DNA of 64,000 nucleotides from UBA1738 sp045658645 (GCA_045658645.1 JAZOVJ010000007.1:1-64000), one strand, 5' to 3'. Counted from the stretch's first letter, positions 39,937-49,001 are shown. The notes: generated by a model not told the origin, from the letters alone. Made by a program: numbers and translations.

Positions 39937-42009
39937 TTGTCAAAGCGAAGATTGCTCTTTATTAAAATAGTTCTTTTGCTTATGATAGGAGCTATAGTTT
40001 TTCGGTTGTATAATATGCAAATTATCAATGGCGAAGGATACAAAAATCTTTCAGACCAGCGAACGTCTGCAAATGTTACAGAGAAAGCACCACGTGGAGA
40101 AATTACTGACAGAAACGGAAAAATTCTTGTTACAAATCGTAAAGGATATTCAATTAAGCTTCAAAAAACAAGCATTTCTGATGAAGAATTTAATGCAATG
40201 CTTTTGAAGCTTTTTGAAATTTTTGATGAAGAACAATATTTTGTTACAGATTCTCTGCCCATAACTCAGATTGAACCATTTGAATATACATTCAAGGATG
40301 AAGAAGAGAAACATAAATGGTTTGACGGAGTAAAAAAAATAAATGAGAAGATGAGTCCGCAGGAACTTCTGGAATATTATCGTAGCTCATATAAAATTTC
40401 GCAAGACCTTGATGCACAAAAGATAAGAAGACTTGCGGGAATGCGATATGAAATAAGAAAATCAGGCTTTTCAATAAATCAGGCATATATAATAGCAGAA
40501 GATGTTTCAGCGGTTGTTGTCTCAAAAATTAAGGAAAGACAAAACGAATTTCCGGGAGTTACTGTAACTGAGGATTTCTTCAGGAAATATACCCAAGGAA
40601 ATCTTGGCGCACATATATTAGGACGTATCGGAAAAATTTATAAAGAAGAATATGAAGAACTTGAAGGAAAGGGCTATTCACTCAATGACCTCGTTGGTAA
40701 AGAAGGAATAGAAAAAATATGTGAAGAACAACTGAAAGGTCAGGATGGAAGCGGAAATATATATTACGGAAAAGCGGCAGACTTGTTGGATAATGATGGC
40801 GAGATCCCTGCAACCCCCGGGAATTATGTTGTTTTAACAATTGATGCTAACCTACAGCGTGCAGCAGAAGAGTCTCTTGCCAAAAACATACAACAAATTG
40901 CAGCATCGGGTGCAGGTCAGGAAAGAAGAGGTGCTGATGCGGATTCCGGAGCAGCAGTTGTGATTGATATAAAAACAGGAGATGTTTTGGCGTTGGCAAC
41001 ATATCCTACCTATGACCCTGCAACTTTTAATGAAATGTATACCGAACTCAGCAATGACCCCGCAAAACCGCTTTGGAACAGAGCTATAAGCGGAACATAT
41101 ACACCAGGTTCCACTTTCAAGCCGCTGGCGGCGATTGCTGCATTATCCACAGGAGCAATTTCCGTTAGTGAAGAGTTGCCGTGTGATGGTGTTTACACTG
41201 CTTTTAAGGACTATCAACCAAAGTGCTGGATTTGGTCAGAACAACACAAAACACATGGTATGCAAAATGTAACAAAAGCGATTGAAAACTCATGCAACTG
41301 CTTCTTTTTTGAAACAGGAAGGCTTACAGGTATCGATGCTATCTCGGAATATGCCAAGAAAATGGGGCTTTGCGAAAAAACCGGTATTGAGCTTACCGAG
41401 GAAGTAGCGGGAAATGTATCTAATCCTGATTATAAGAAAAAGCTTTTCTCAAATGAAGATGAAAAACGTTGGGTGGGAGGAGATACGGTTCAAACAGCTA
41501 TCGGTCAGTCTTTTTCAGCATTTACACCTATCGGACTTGCAAATTATGCTGCAACGATTGCAAACGGCGGAACAAGATATCGAACCAATATAATAAAGAG
41601 TATACATTCTACAGTGGACGGAAGTCTGGTATATGAAAATAAGCCGGAAGTGGTGACAGAAATTGAGATTTCTGACGAAAACCTGAACGCAATTAAACTT
41701 GGTATGTTAGGTGTTGCTGACGAAGGCTCTGCAAAACAGATTTTTAATGGATATCCTATAAGTGTAGGAGGAAAAACAGGAACGGCACAGATAAGTACAA
41801 AAGCATCAAATAATGCATTATTTATTACATTTGCACCGTTTGATAAACCTGAAATTGCGGTTGCGGTTGTTATTGAGCACGGCTATCGTGGAGCAAATGC
41901 TGCGTATGTAGCAAGAGATATTTATGATGAATATTTTGGACTCAAGAATGGCGGTAATATAATAAATAGCGACAAAAATGCAGTTGGCTTTGAAGGATTA
42001 TTGCCTTAA
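39937..42009 (+). CDS. mrdA: penicillin-binding protein 2-type transpeptidase (MrdA family)
   Basis: Class B high-molecular-weight penicillin-binding protein for cross-linking lateral wall peptidoglycan. The 690-residue protein has one N-terminal membrane segment (about 7-24), the dimerisation region from APRGEITDRNGKIL onward, and a transpeptidase domain with Ser392-T-F-K395, Ser452-C-N454 and K613-T-G-T. The start is TTG at 39937, 8 bases after AAGGAGG. It closes the maf-mreBCD operon after a 5-base gap. rodA and minCDE, which follow in many Clostridia, are absent here. Confidence 0.93.
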   Translation: MSKRRLLFIKIVLLLMIGAIVFRLYNMQIINGEGYKNLSDQRTSANVTEKAPRGEITDRNGKILVTNRKGYSIKLQKTSISDEEFNAMLLKLFEIFDEEQYFVTDSLPITQIEPFEYTFKDEEEKHKWFDGVKKINEKMSPQELLEYYRSSYKISQDLDAQKIRRLAGMRYEIRKSGFSINQAYIIAEDVSAVVVSKIKERQNEFPGVTVTEDFFRKYTQGNLGAHILGRIGKIYKEEYEELEGKGYSLNDLVGKEGIEKICEEQLKGQDGSGNIYYGKAADLLDNDGEIPATPGNYVVLTIDANLQRAAEESLAKNIQQIAASGAGQERRGADADSGAAVVIDIKTGDVLALATYPTYDPATFNEMYTELSNDPAKPLWNRAISGTYTPGSTFKPLAAIAALSTGAISVSEELPCDGVYTAFKDYQPKCWIWSEQHKTHGMQNVTKAIENSCNCFFFETGRLTGIDAISEYAKKMGLCEKTGIELTEEVAGNVSNPDYKKKLFSNEDEKRWVGGDTVQTAIGQSFSAFTPIGLANYAATIANGGTRYRTNIIKSIHSTVDGSLVYENKPEVVTEIEISDENLNAIKLGMLGVADEGSAKQIFNGYPISVGGKTGTAQISTKASNNALFITFAPFDKPEIAVAVVIEHGYRGANAAYVARDIYDEYFGLKNGGNIINSDKNAVGFEGLLP

Positions 42010-42022
42010 TTGAAATTTTTTG

Positions 42023-42051
42023 TTTACAAATCGACATTTTTTTGATATAAT
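42023..42051 (+). promoter_or_regulatory. SigA-type promoter of mgsA copy 2
   Basis: TTTACA, 17 bases, TATAAT, immediately after the penicillin-binding protein gene. Confidence 0.75.
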
Positions 42052-42086
42052 AACAATCGTAAATTTTGGTATTGGAGGTAAATAGT

Positions 42087-42491
42087 TTGAATATAGCATG
42101 TATAGCACACGACAAGAAAAAAGAACTTATGGTTCAGTTTTGCATTGCATATAAGGGAATTTTTGAAAAACATTCTCTGTTTGCAACTGATAATACAGGC
42201 AAAATGATAACTGAAAATACCGGACTTAATGTTTACAGATTTTTATCCGGTTCTCAAGGTGGAGACCAACAGATAGGTGCAAGAGTTGCCTATAATGAAA
42301 TTGACCTTGTATTATTTTTCAGAGACCCGATTACTCCGGAAACGTATGAACCGGATGTGTTATCTCTTTTAAAGCTTTGCGATATGCATAATATACCAGT
42401 TGCAACTAACCTTGCAACTGCCGAAGTTCTTATAAGAGGACTTGAACGAGGAGATATGGATTGGCGTGATATCGTAAATCCAAAAGAATAA
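42087..42491 (+). CDS. methylglyoxal synthase-like protein (copy 2, altered active site)
   Basis: A 134-residue paralogue of MgsA with the same alignment and no gaps against copy 1 through residue 91. The catalytic SGxxGGDQQ Asp60 and the FRDP Asp80 are kept, but the phosphate-binding loop ATGTTG is ATDNTG (Gly35 to Asp, Thr36 to Asn), Pro56 is Ser, and the conserved histidine of PHEPD is Tyr87. These changes are at substrate-contact positions known from E. coli MgsA. The C-terminus (GDMDWRDIVN) is family-like. The start is TTG at 42087, 7 bases after GGAGGT. It may have reduced, altered or allosteric function. Confidence 0.88.
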   Translation: MNIACIAHDKKKELMVQFCIAYKGIFEKHSLFATDNTGKMITENTGLNVYRFLSGSQGGDQQIGARVAYNEIDLVLFFRDPITPETYEPDVLSLLKLCDMHNIPVATNLATAEVLIRGLERGDMDWRDIVNPKE

Positions 42492-42493
42492 AT

Positions 42494-42526
42494 TAAAAAG
42501 CCGACCAATTTGGTCGGCTTCTTTTA
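42494..42526. terminator. bidirectional terminator between mgsA copy 2 and the SLH gene
   Basis: Nine-base-pair stem AAGCCGACC/GGTCGGCTT with T-rich flanks on both strands, serving convergent genes. Confidence 0.88.
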
Positions 42527-42527
42527 T

Positions 42528-43562
42528 TTACATATTTACGTTTTGAGAAACAGAAGTTCCTGGTACGCTATATATTAAATTGTAATTTGAACCTCTTAAG
42601 TCAATATTAATATAAGGTCTGATAACTCGTACCTGTTCAAATAGTCCGTTTGTAAGGCGTATTCCGTAATCACCAAATGTTATAAGCCCATACTTACCTA
42701 CAGTAGGTGTGGCGCAACCACGGATAACAAGTCTTCCCTTTAAATTAACATTTTCAAATTGAAGTGCATTTGCAGAAACACAGTCAGCTACATAAATATC
42801 ATCTTCTGTAGCAATACCCTTAAGAACAACACCATTACATCTTATAAGAGTGTTACCGGCAGGTAGTGAGTCGTAAGCACCAGGAGTGTCTATATAGTTT
42901 TTGATAAGATTGTCCATAACAGTTGAAAACTGTAGTCTTGTTATACTTGCAAGTGGTGTAATCTTGTTATCAATACCATTCCAACCACCGTGTTCAACAA
43001 CGCCTGCAACATAAATTTTTGCCCAATCTGCTATTTCAGCAACGTCACTAAACTGTGCGATAGCACTTAGGTCATATAATCTGCTTCCGACAACAACAGA
43101 ATTTGCCGGCAGTTCAGTTCCTTCAAAATTTCGTTCAAGTATGTAGCTCGGAACAAGATCAAATACCTGTGAAAGAACAGTGAAGCATTCCTGGAAAGTA
43201 ATATAATTGTCAGGGAACATCATATTATACGAGCCGGAGAAAGCTCCCATTTCGTATGCTTTTGAAAGTGAAGGATAATACCATGCTGAAGGATTTACAT
43301 CAACGAAACCGGAAAGGTTACCTTCGTTAACAGCACCACAGGCTCTTGTAATAATAGAAGCCATTTCTGCACGGGTAATTGGTGAATCAGGGCGTACGGT
43401 GCCATCAGTATATCCTGATAAAATTCCGTTATTAACTGCATTTTCAATAACAGTAATTGCTGCAGGGTCATTTGGCATATCGGAAAACGTAGCAGCATTA
43501 GCTGTAGTTCCTAAAAGCATAGCAATAGAAACTACCAAAGTTAAAAAATTGATTTTTCGCAT
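42528..43562 (-). CDS. secreted S-layer homology (SLH) domain protein
   Basis: A 344-residue exported protein. Residues 1-23 form a signal peptide (cleavage after NAA/TANA region). Three SLH modules follow: SLH1 about 24-75 (FSDMPND, GYTDGTVRPDSPITRAEM), SLH2 about 85-140 (FVDVNPSAWYYP, FPDNYITFQE) and a more divergent SLH3 about 165-215 (FSDVAEIADWAK, ITPLASITR). The last 120 residues are beta-rich with repeated strand-turn patterns and no recognised catalytic motif. SLH modules anchor proteins to pyruvylated wall polymers. GGAGG precedes the ATG. It is monocistronic. It could be a wall-anchored adhesin or structural protein. Confidence 0.86.
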   Translation of the reverse strand: MRKINFLTLVVSIAMLLGTTANAATFSDMPNDPAAITVIENAVNNGILSGYTDGTVRPDSPITRAEMASIITRACGAVNEGNLSGFVDVNPSAWYYPSLSKAYEMGAFSGSYNMMFPDNYITFQECFTVLSQVFDLVPSYILERNFEGTELPANSVVVGSRLYDLSAIAQFSDVAEIADWAKIYVAGVVEHGGWNGIDNKITPLASITRLQFSTVMDNLIKNYIDTPGAYDSLPAGNTLIRCNGVVLKGIATEDDIYVADCVSANALQFENVNLKGRLVIRGCATPTVGKYGLITFGDYGIRLTNGLFEQVRVIRPYINIDLRGSNYNLIYSVPGTSVSQNVNM

Positions 43563-43604
43563 ATATAACCTCCTGTATTCGTATATCACAAATATCTAAC
43601 AAAA

Positions 43605-43633
43605 ATTATAACATAGACAAATCACAAAGTCCA
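43605..43633 (-). promoter_or_regulatory. SigA-type promoter of the SLH gene
   Basis: Minus strand TGGACT, 17 bases, TATAAT. It is back to back with the rhaB promoter. Confidence 0.6.
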
Positions 43634-43661
43634 GTAAAATTTATTATTTCAAGCTTTTATC

Positions 43662-43690
43662 TTGACTTTTTTTGTTTTTCTTTGTATAAT
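43662..43690 (+). promoter_or_regulatory. SigA-type promoter of rhaB
   Basis: TTGACT, 17 bases, TATAAT. It lies inside the longest open frame, so that frame's upstream part is not translated. Confidence 0.8.
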
Positions 43691-43721
43691 TTTTATATCA
43701 AAAAAGAAAGAGGCGAAACAA

Positions 43722-45209
43722 TTGAGTAAGTTGTATAAATTCTTAGCATTTGACTTTGGAGCATCAAGCGGACGTGCTATGCTTGCTACCTTTGACGGCG
43801 AAAAAATAACATTAGAAGAAAAGCATCGTTTTTCAAATGATCCTGTTATAGTAAACGGAGATCTTCACTGGGATGTTTTAAGACTTTTCCACGAAATCAA
43901 GCAGGGAATATTAAAGTGTGCAAATTCAGGCGACAGGGATATTGACTGTATTGGTATAGACACATGGGGAGTGGACTACGGGTTGTTGGATAAAAACGGC
44001 AAACTCTTGGGAAATCCATATCACTATCGTGATACACGTACTGACGGAATGTATGATGAAGCTTTCAAGCTTGTTTCTAAAGAAGAAATTTATGAAAATA
44101 CAGGTATTGCATTTAACTGGTTCAATACTGTTTTTCAACTTCTTTCAGCTAAAATTTCAGATGATGTAACACTTAAAAACGCAGAAAAGCTTTTGTTTAT
44201 ACCAGATTTATTCAATTATTTTTTAACCGGCGAGACAAAGTGTGAATATACAATTGCATCTACATCACAAATGTTTGATTCCAAGACACATACTTGGTGT
44301 GATGATATGCTTAAGAAGCTTGGAATACCAACCAACCTGTTTGCAGATATTGTTTATCCTGGTGAAAAGATTGGCGTTTTAAAGGCTGAACTTGCAGAAG
44401 AACTTGGAGTTGAACAGATACCGGTTGTGGCTGTTGCATCGCACGATACCGGTTCGGCAGTTGCATCTGTTCCTGTAACGGAAGGTGAGGATTTCGTATA
44501 TATTTCGAGTGGTACATGGTCATTGATGGGCGTTGAACTTGATAAGCCTATGGTGACAGAAGATGCACTCAAATACAACTTCACAAATGAAGGCGGAGTA
44601 AACAAAACAATCAGGTTTTTAAAGAATATTATGGGCTTATGGCTTATTCAGGAATCAAGACGTCAGTGGGACAGAGAGGGAACTTTGTTATCCTTTGACG
44701 AACTTGAAAAGCAGGCGAAGGAGGCAACTCCGTTTGCAAGTCTGATTGATCCTGATTACCACAAATTCCAAACTCCTGGTAATATGCCGAGAAGGATTCG
44801 TGAATATTGCGAAAAAACAGGTCAGAAAGTGCCGGAGACTAAAGGCGAAATTGTTCGTTGTATCGCAGAGAGTCTTGCATTCAAATATCGTCAGGTTGTT
44901 GAGGGTATGGAAGATGTTACCGGCAAAAAATATGATGTTATAAACATTGTTGGTGGCGGAATTAAAGATAAAATGATTTGCTCATTTACAGCAAACGCAA
45001 CAGGAAGAAAGGTTTCCACAGGTCCGGTTGAAGCTACAAGTATCGGTAATGTTATTGTTCAGGGAATGGCGATGGGAGCAATCAAAGACCTTTCAGAAGG
45101 AAGAAAAATTGTTAAAAACTCTTTCCCGATTGAAGTATATGAGCCACAGGATACGGAAAATTGGAATATAGCATACGAAAAATGGCAGAAAATTTGCACT
45201 CTAAAATAA
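43722..45209 (+). CDS. rhaB: rhamnulokinase
   Basis: Phosphorylates L-rhamnulose to rhamnulose 1-phosphate in L-rhamnose breakdown. The 495-residue FGGY-family kinase shows AFDFGASSGRAML at its start, GIDTWGVDYGLLD with the catalytic Asp region, YHYRDTRTDGM typical of rhamnulokinase, SHDTGSAVASVP, and the ADP-binding NIVGGGIKD. The start is TTG at 43722 after AGAGG. Rhamnose isomerase and aldolase genes are not in the window; rhaM is 9 kb away. It is monocistronic. Confidence 0.93.
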   Translation: MSKLYKFLAFDFGASSGRAMLATFDGEKITLEEKHRFSNDPVIVNGDLHWDVLRLFHEIKQGILKCANSGDRDIDCIGIDTWGVDYGLLDKNGKLLGNPYHYRDTRTDGMYDEAFKLVSKEEIYENTGIAFNWFNTVFQLLSAKISDDVTLKNAEKLLFIPDLFNYFLTGETKCEYTIASTSQMFDSKTHTWCDDMLKKLGIPTNLFADIVYPGEKIGVLKAELAEELGVEQIPVVAVASHDTGSAVASVPVTEGEDFVYISSGTWSLMGVELDKPMVTEDALKYNFTNEGGVNKTIRFLKNIMGLWLIQESRRQWDREGTLLSFDELEKQAKEATPFASLIDPDYHKFQTPGNMPRRIREYCEKTGQKVPETKGEIVRCIAESLAFKYRQVVEGMEDVTGKKYDVINIVGGGIKDKMICSFTANATGRKVSTGPVEATSIGNVIVQGMAMGAIKDLSEGRKIVKNSFPIEVYEPQDTENWNIAYEKWQKICTLK

Positions 45210-45238
45210 GCATATATAAAAAAATAGTCTCATAGTAT
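45210..45238 (+). promoter_or_regulatory. putative SigE-type (sporulation) promoter of sipL
   Basis: GCATATA (45210-45216) and CATAGTAT (45231-45238) are 14 bases apart, fitting the SigE pattern kmATATT-N13-15-CATAnnnT. SigE-dependent expression is known for sipL in Clostridioides difficile. The -10 lies within the rhaB terminator stem. Confidence 0.5.
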
Positions 45239-45259
45239 CTACTATGGGATTATTTTTTT
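45222..45259 (+). terminator. intrinsic terminator of rhaB
   Basis: Imperfect stem AATAGTCTCATAGTA against ACTATGGGATTATT, followed by a T run that abuts the sipL ribosome binding site AGGAGG. Confidence 0.7.
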
Positions 45260-45274
45260 AGGAGGAAAAGCAGT

Positions 45275-46804
45275 ATGCAAATTAAAAAGCAGGAGCTAAA
45301 TGTTGGAAAAGCTGTATTTGAAGGCGAAATTAAAAGCGGTGCAGAGGGTAGTATTATTGTTCCTGATGTGAAACCGGATATATTAAAGGTATTGCAGGTT
45401 GATGCTGAAACCTTTTTGACAGAAAAGACCGTTGATAACGGCAAATTGATTTTAAAAGGTCAGGTATGCGTGAATGTACTTTATGTGCCGGAAACCGAAG
45501 GCGAACGGGTACAGTGCATAAAGGGATGTTTTGAGTTCTGCGAAACCGTAAAGCGTGCAGAATTTGAGCAGGGAATGGAAATTGTAGCATTTTGTGATAC
45601 AAGTAAGGTCGGATACAAATTGATAAATTCAAGAAAAATAGGCATTGAATCTCAGGTAATAATAAATGTAGCTGTAAGCACTACAGAAAGAGTGTCATTC
45701 GTATGCGGAATAGAAGATGAATGCGAGATTAAGACAGATAATATTTGTATTAAAGAAGCTGGAGGGAATAAGGAAATCAGCTTTAAAATTGATGAAACGG
45801 CAGACTTGCCGTGTGGAGATGCGGAAGAAATTTTAAAGAGTAATGTTACAATATTTGAAAAAGACTATCGTTCCATAAACGGAAAAGTTATTTTGAAGGG
45901 GAAATTATGTGCTTCGGTTTTGTATGTGACAGAAAGCGGATGTTACGAACATTTCAACTTTGATATGCCGTTTACTGAGGTGGTTGATTATGAAGGTATC
46001 GAAGAAGATAGTGAATGTGATATTTCATATGATGTTCTGGAAACGGACTTCAGGCTTGTTGACAGCATAAATGATAACGGAAAAAGTGTTACAGCTTGTA
46101 TAAGGGTGCAGGCTATCGTACGCAGTGAAAAGTGTTATTATGCTGAATATATAAAAGACTGTTATCTTACTGATGCGGAGTGCGATTTTGAATATAGGGA
46201 TATTGAGTGTGAGGAGATAACAAAAAAACCTTTATTATCCCAGATAGAAAAGCATATTTTTGAAAAAAATGACAACCTTCCTGATATCACAAAAGTATAT
46301 ACAACAGTAGCAAAGCCTCATATCACAGCCACAGAAATACAGAATGGCAAGATAGTAGTTTCGGGAAGGATTGTAATATATGTTCTTTATATTTCAGACG
46401 ATGAAAAATGCCCGATTTCAGGCATTACTGAAGAGTTACCTTTCAGTTATAGTATTGATTGCCCTGAAGCAACACGCGAATCGGAGGTACTGTTAAGCAT
46501 AGAATGTGAGCATATCAGTTGCACAATCAACTCATCGAGCAGTGTTGAAATCAGATGCGGTATAGGAATAAAAGGAAAAGTGATTAACAGAAGGAGAGTT
46601 AAGGTTATAAGTGATATTTTCACTACAGAAACAGAATTCAAAGACAGAGCTATGGTGATATATTTTGTAAGGGGTGATGACACCCTTTGGAGTATTGGTA
46701 AAAACTATCACGTAAGAAGCAAAGATATATGTGAATGTAACCATTTAAACGAGGGTGAAGAACTGAAAAGCGGTCAAAAAATAGTTATTCCTGTATCAAA
46801 ATAA
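45275..46804 (+). CDS. sipL: SipL-like spore coat morphogenesis protein (SPOCS/DUF3794 repeats plus LysM)
   Basis: A 509-residue cytoplasmic protein with three DUF3794 (SPOCS) repeats: each has the pattern seen in EIKSGAEGSIIVPDVKPDIL (about 16-35), again at about 165-260, and at about 320-415. A C-terminal LysM module follows (about 463-507; VRGDDTLWSIGKNYHV, LKSGQKIVIPV). This architecture is SipL of Clostridioides difficile, which binds SpoIVA through the LysM domain and places the coat on the forespore. There is no signal peptide. AGGAGG lies 10 bases before the ATG. It is monocistronic, flanked by terminators. Confidence 0.9.
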   Translation: MQIKKQELNVGKAVFEGEIKSGAEGSIIVPDVKPDILKVLQVDAETFLTEKTVDNGKLILKGQVCVNVLYVPETEGERVQCIKGCFEFCETVKRAEFEQGMEIVAFCDTSKVGYKLINSRKIGIESQVIINVAVSTTERVSFVCGIEDECEIKTDNICIKEAGGNKEISFKIDETADLPCGDAEEILKSNVTIFEKDYRSINGKVILKGKLCASVLYVTESGCYEHFNFDMPFTEVVDYEGIEEDSECDISYDVLETDFRLVDSINDNGKSVTACIRVQAIVRSEKCYYAEYIKDCYLTDAECDFEYRDIECEEITKKPLLSQIEKHIFEKNDNLPDITKVYTTVAKPHITATEIQNGKIVVSGRIVIYVLYISDDEKCPISGITEELPFSYSIDCPEATRESEVLLSIECEHISCTINSSSSVEIRCGIGIKGKVINRRRVKVISDIFTTETEFKDRAMVIYFVRGDDTLWSIGKNYHVRSKDICECNHLNEGEELKSGQKIVIPVSK

Positions 46805-46817
46805 TAAACTGCAATAT

Positions 46818-46856
46818 ATAATGAAGTATGGAGGTATTCCATACTTCATTTTTATG
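46818..46856 (+). terminator. intrinsic terminator of sipL
   Basis: Twelve-base-pair stem ATGAAGTATGGA/TCCATACTTCAT with a five-base loop and a T run. Confidence 0.9.
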
Positions 46857-46876
46857 CAATAAATGAAAGAAAGCTC

Positions 46877-46905
46877 TTGTAATTCTTAACAATTTATAGT
46901 ATAAT
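46877..46905 (+). promoter_or_regulatory. SigA-type promoter of the cysE-cysS-mrnC-transketolase run
   Basis: TTGTAA, 17 bases, TATAAT. The leader is only about 25 bases, too short for a T-box. Confidence 0.72.
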
Positions 46906-46936
46906 AAATTTATATGATTGGATAGGGTGGTGTAAT

Positions 46937-47608
46937 ATGCTCTTTAAGAATATTTCATATGATATAAAGACAGTGCTTGAACGTGACCCTGCAGCTCGGA
47001 GTAAGGCAGAAGTTTTCCTGCTTTATCCGGGAATTCAGGCAGTGATGTGGCACAGACTTGCACATTTTTTCTATAAAAAAAATTTAAAGCTTTTGGCAAG
47101 ATGGATTTCTCAATGCGTAAGATTCTGGACCGGTATAGAAATTCACCCGGGTGCGACAATCGGAAGAGGTCTTTTCATTGATCACGGAATGGGTGTTGTC
47201 ATAGGTGAAACCACGATTATCGGTGATGATTGTACTATTTATCAGGGCGTGACCCTTGGAGGTACAGGAAAAGAAAAAGGCAAAAGACATCCAACACTTG
47301 GTAATAATGTAATGGTAGGAAGCGGTGCAAAGGTTTTAGGACCTTTTACCGTAGGAGATAACTCGAAGATTGCAGCAGGTGCTGTAGTTCTTTCAGAGGT
47401 ACCGCCTAACTCTACCTGCGTGGGCGTTCCGGCAAGAGTTATAAAACGTGAGGGCGTTCGTGTTGGGGTCGACCTTGACCAGGTTACAATTCCTGACCCG
47501 GTTTCATCGCAGATGTGTACTCTTTCAGTGCATATGGCTGCGCTTGAGAAAAAGATTGCAGAACTCGAAAAAAACAATGCGGAAGGAAACAACAATGAAG
47601 ATATATAA
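46937..47608 (+). CDS. cysE: serine O-acetyltransferase
   Basis: Makes O-acetylserine from serine and acetyl-CoA, the first step of cysteine synthesis. The 223-residue protein has the N-terminal helical SATase domain and a left-handed beta-helix of hexapeptide repeats from HPGATIGRGLFIDHGMGVVIGE onward, including GVTLGGTGKEKGKRHPTLG, with the catalytic histidine in HHG/DHG position (IDHGMG). A Glu-Lys-rich tail follows. The ribosome binding site is a weak GGGTGG. It overlaps cysS by 14 bases, coupling cysteine synthesis to its tRNA charging enzyme. Confidence 0.94.
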   Translation: MLFKNISYDIKTVLERDPAARSKAEVFLLYPGIQAVMWHRLAHFFYKKNLKLLARWISQCVRFWTGIEIHPGATIGRGLFIDHGMGVVIGETTIIGDDCTIYQGVTLGGTGKEKGKRHPTLGNNVMVGSGAKVLGPFTVGDNSKIAAGAVVLSEVPPNSTCVGVPARVIKREGVRVGVDLDQVTIPDPVSSQMCTLSVHMAALEKKIAELEKNNAEGNNNEDI

Positions 47609-49001
47609 CACAATGACAAGAGAAAAGCAGGAATTCATTCCAATTACACCTGGTGAGGTAAAAATGTACTCCTGCGGACCTACTGTATATGATTATTTCC
47701 ATATCGGTAATGCGCGTCCTTTTATTATTTTTGACACAATGCGAAGATATTTGGAGTATATCGGATATAAAGTAACATTTGTTCAGAATTTTACCGATAT
47801 TGACGACAAAATGATTAATCGTGCCAACAAAGAGGGCATAACAGTAAAAGAACTTGGCGAAAGATTTATTGCTGAGTATTTCAAGGATGCCGAAGCGTTG
47901 GGTATCAAAAAAGCAACAATCCACCCAAAAGCTACAGAAAATATAGATGCGATTATAGAAGTTGTTAAATCACTTGAGGAAAAGGGATATGCATATAATG
48001 TTAACGGAAATGTGTATTTCAGAACCAAAAAGTTTGACGGATACGGAAAATTGTCACATCAGCCTTTAGAAGAGCTTGAAGCTGGTGCAAGAATTGATAT
48101 TGCTGATGAAAAAGAAGACCCAATGGATTTTGCACTATGGAAGGCTCAAAAGCCGGGCGAACCTGCATGGGAAAGCCCTTGGGGATTGGGAAGACCTGGC
48201 TGGCATATTGAATGTTCGGCGATGGTTAATAAATATCTTGGTGCAAGTATTGATATTCATTCAGGCGGTAAAGATTTGATATTCCCGCATCACGAAAATG
48301 AAGTGGCGCAGTCTGAATGTGCAAACGGATGCGAGTTTGCAAATTACTGGATGCATAATGGATATATTAATATCAATAACCAGAAAATGAGCAAATCATT
48401 AGGAAATTTCTTTACTATCCGTGACATTACAGAAAAGTATAAGCCAGAAGTTGTAAGATTTTTTATGCTTTCAGCACACTACAGAAGTCCTGTTAATTTC
48501 AGCGATGAGCTTATGCAACAGGCTCAATCAGCTATGGAAAGAGTTTATACCTGTATTGAAAACATCAAATTTCTACTTAAAAATGCAGTGGAAAGAGAAG
48601 AAAATGCAGAGGAAAAAGAGTTATTGGAAGCGCTTTCAAAAGCCAAAAAACGCTTCTGTGATTCTATGGACGATGATTTAAATACAGCAGATGCACTTTC
48701 TGCAATATTTGATATAGTTTCTGTAGCAAATAAGAACGTTTCAAAAGATGGCGACAACGCAAAAGATGTTCTGGAAAAGGTGTTGGCAACAATTCACGAA
48801 ATTGGCGATGTATTGGGTCTTTTTGAAGAAAAAGAAGAGGCGCAGGGTGACGCCGAAATCGAAGCATTGATTGAAAAGAGAAACGAAGCCAGAAAGAACA
48901 AGGATTGGGCAGAAGCTGACCGAATCCGTGATGAGCTTAAGGCTAAAAATATTATTTTGAAGGATACGCCAACAGGTGTACAGTGGTCATACGCAGAATG
49001 A
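47595..49001 (+). CDS. cysS: cysteinyl-tRNA synthetase
   Basis: Charges tRNA-Cys. The 468-residue class I synthetase has the zinc ligands beginning at the SCGPTVYDYFHIGNAR stretch (HIGN signature), the KMSKSLGNF loop, and the metal-binding GWHIECSAM and HHENE segments. The start at 47595 lies inside the end of cysE, after GGAAGGAAAC; earlier in-frame ATGs lie in cysE and would add residues absent from the family. Its stop overlaps the mrnC start (ATGA). The cysE-cysS-mrnC order is common in Firmicutes. Confidence 0.97.
   Translation: MKIYNTMTREKQEFIPITPGEVKMYSCGPTVYDYFHIGNARPFIIFDTMRRYLEYIGYKVTFVQNFTDIDDKMINRANKEGITVKELGERFIAEYFKDAEALGIKKATIHPKATENIDAIIEVVKSLEEKGYAYNVNGNVYFRTKKFDGYGKLSHQPLEELEAGARIDIADEKEDPMDFALWKAQKPGEPAWESPWGLGRPGWHIECSAMVNKYLGASIDIHSGGKDLIFPHHENEVAQSECANGCEFANYWMHNGYININNQKMSKSLGNFFTIRDITEKYKPEVVRFFMLSAHYRSPVNFSDELMQQAQSAMERVYTCIENIKFLLKNAVEREENAEEKELLEALSKAKKRFCDSMDDDLNTADALSAIFDIVSVANKNVSKDGDNAKDVLEKVLATIHEIGDVLGLFEEKEEAQGDAEIEALIEKRNEARKNKDWAEADRIRDELKAKNIILKDTPTGVQWSYAE

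Noticed and set aside
46906..46936. Possible T-box (tRNA-Cys) ahead of cysE-cysS
   Set aside because: The leader is about 25 bases, far too short for a T-box, and no T-box sequence is present.
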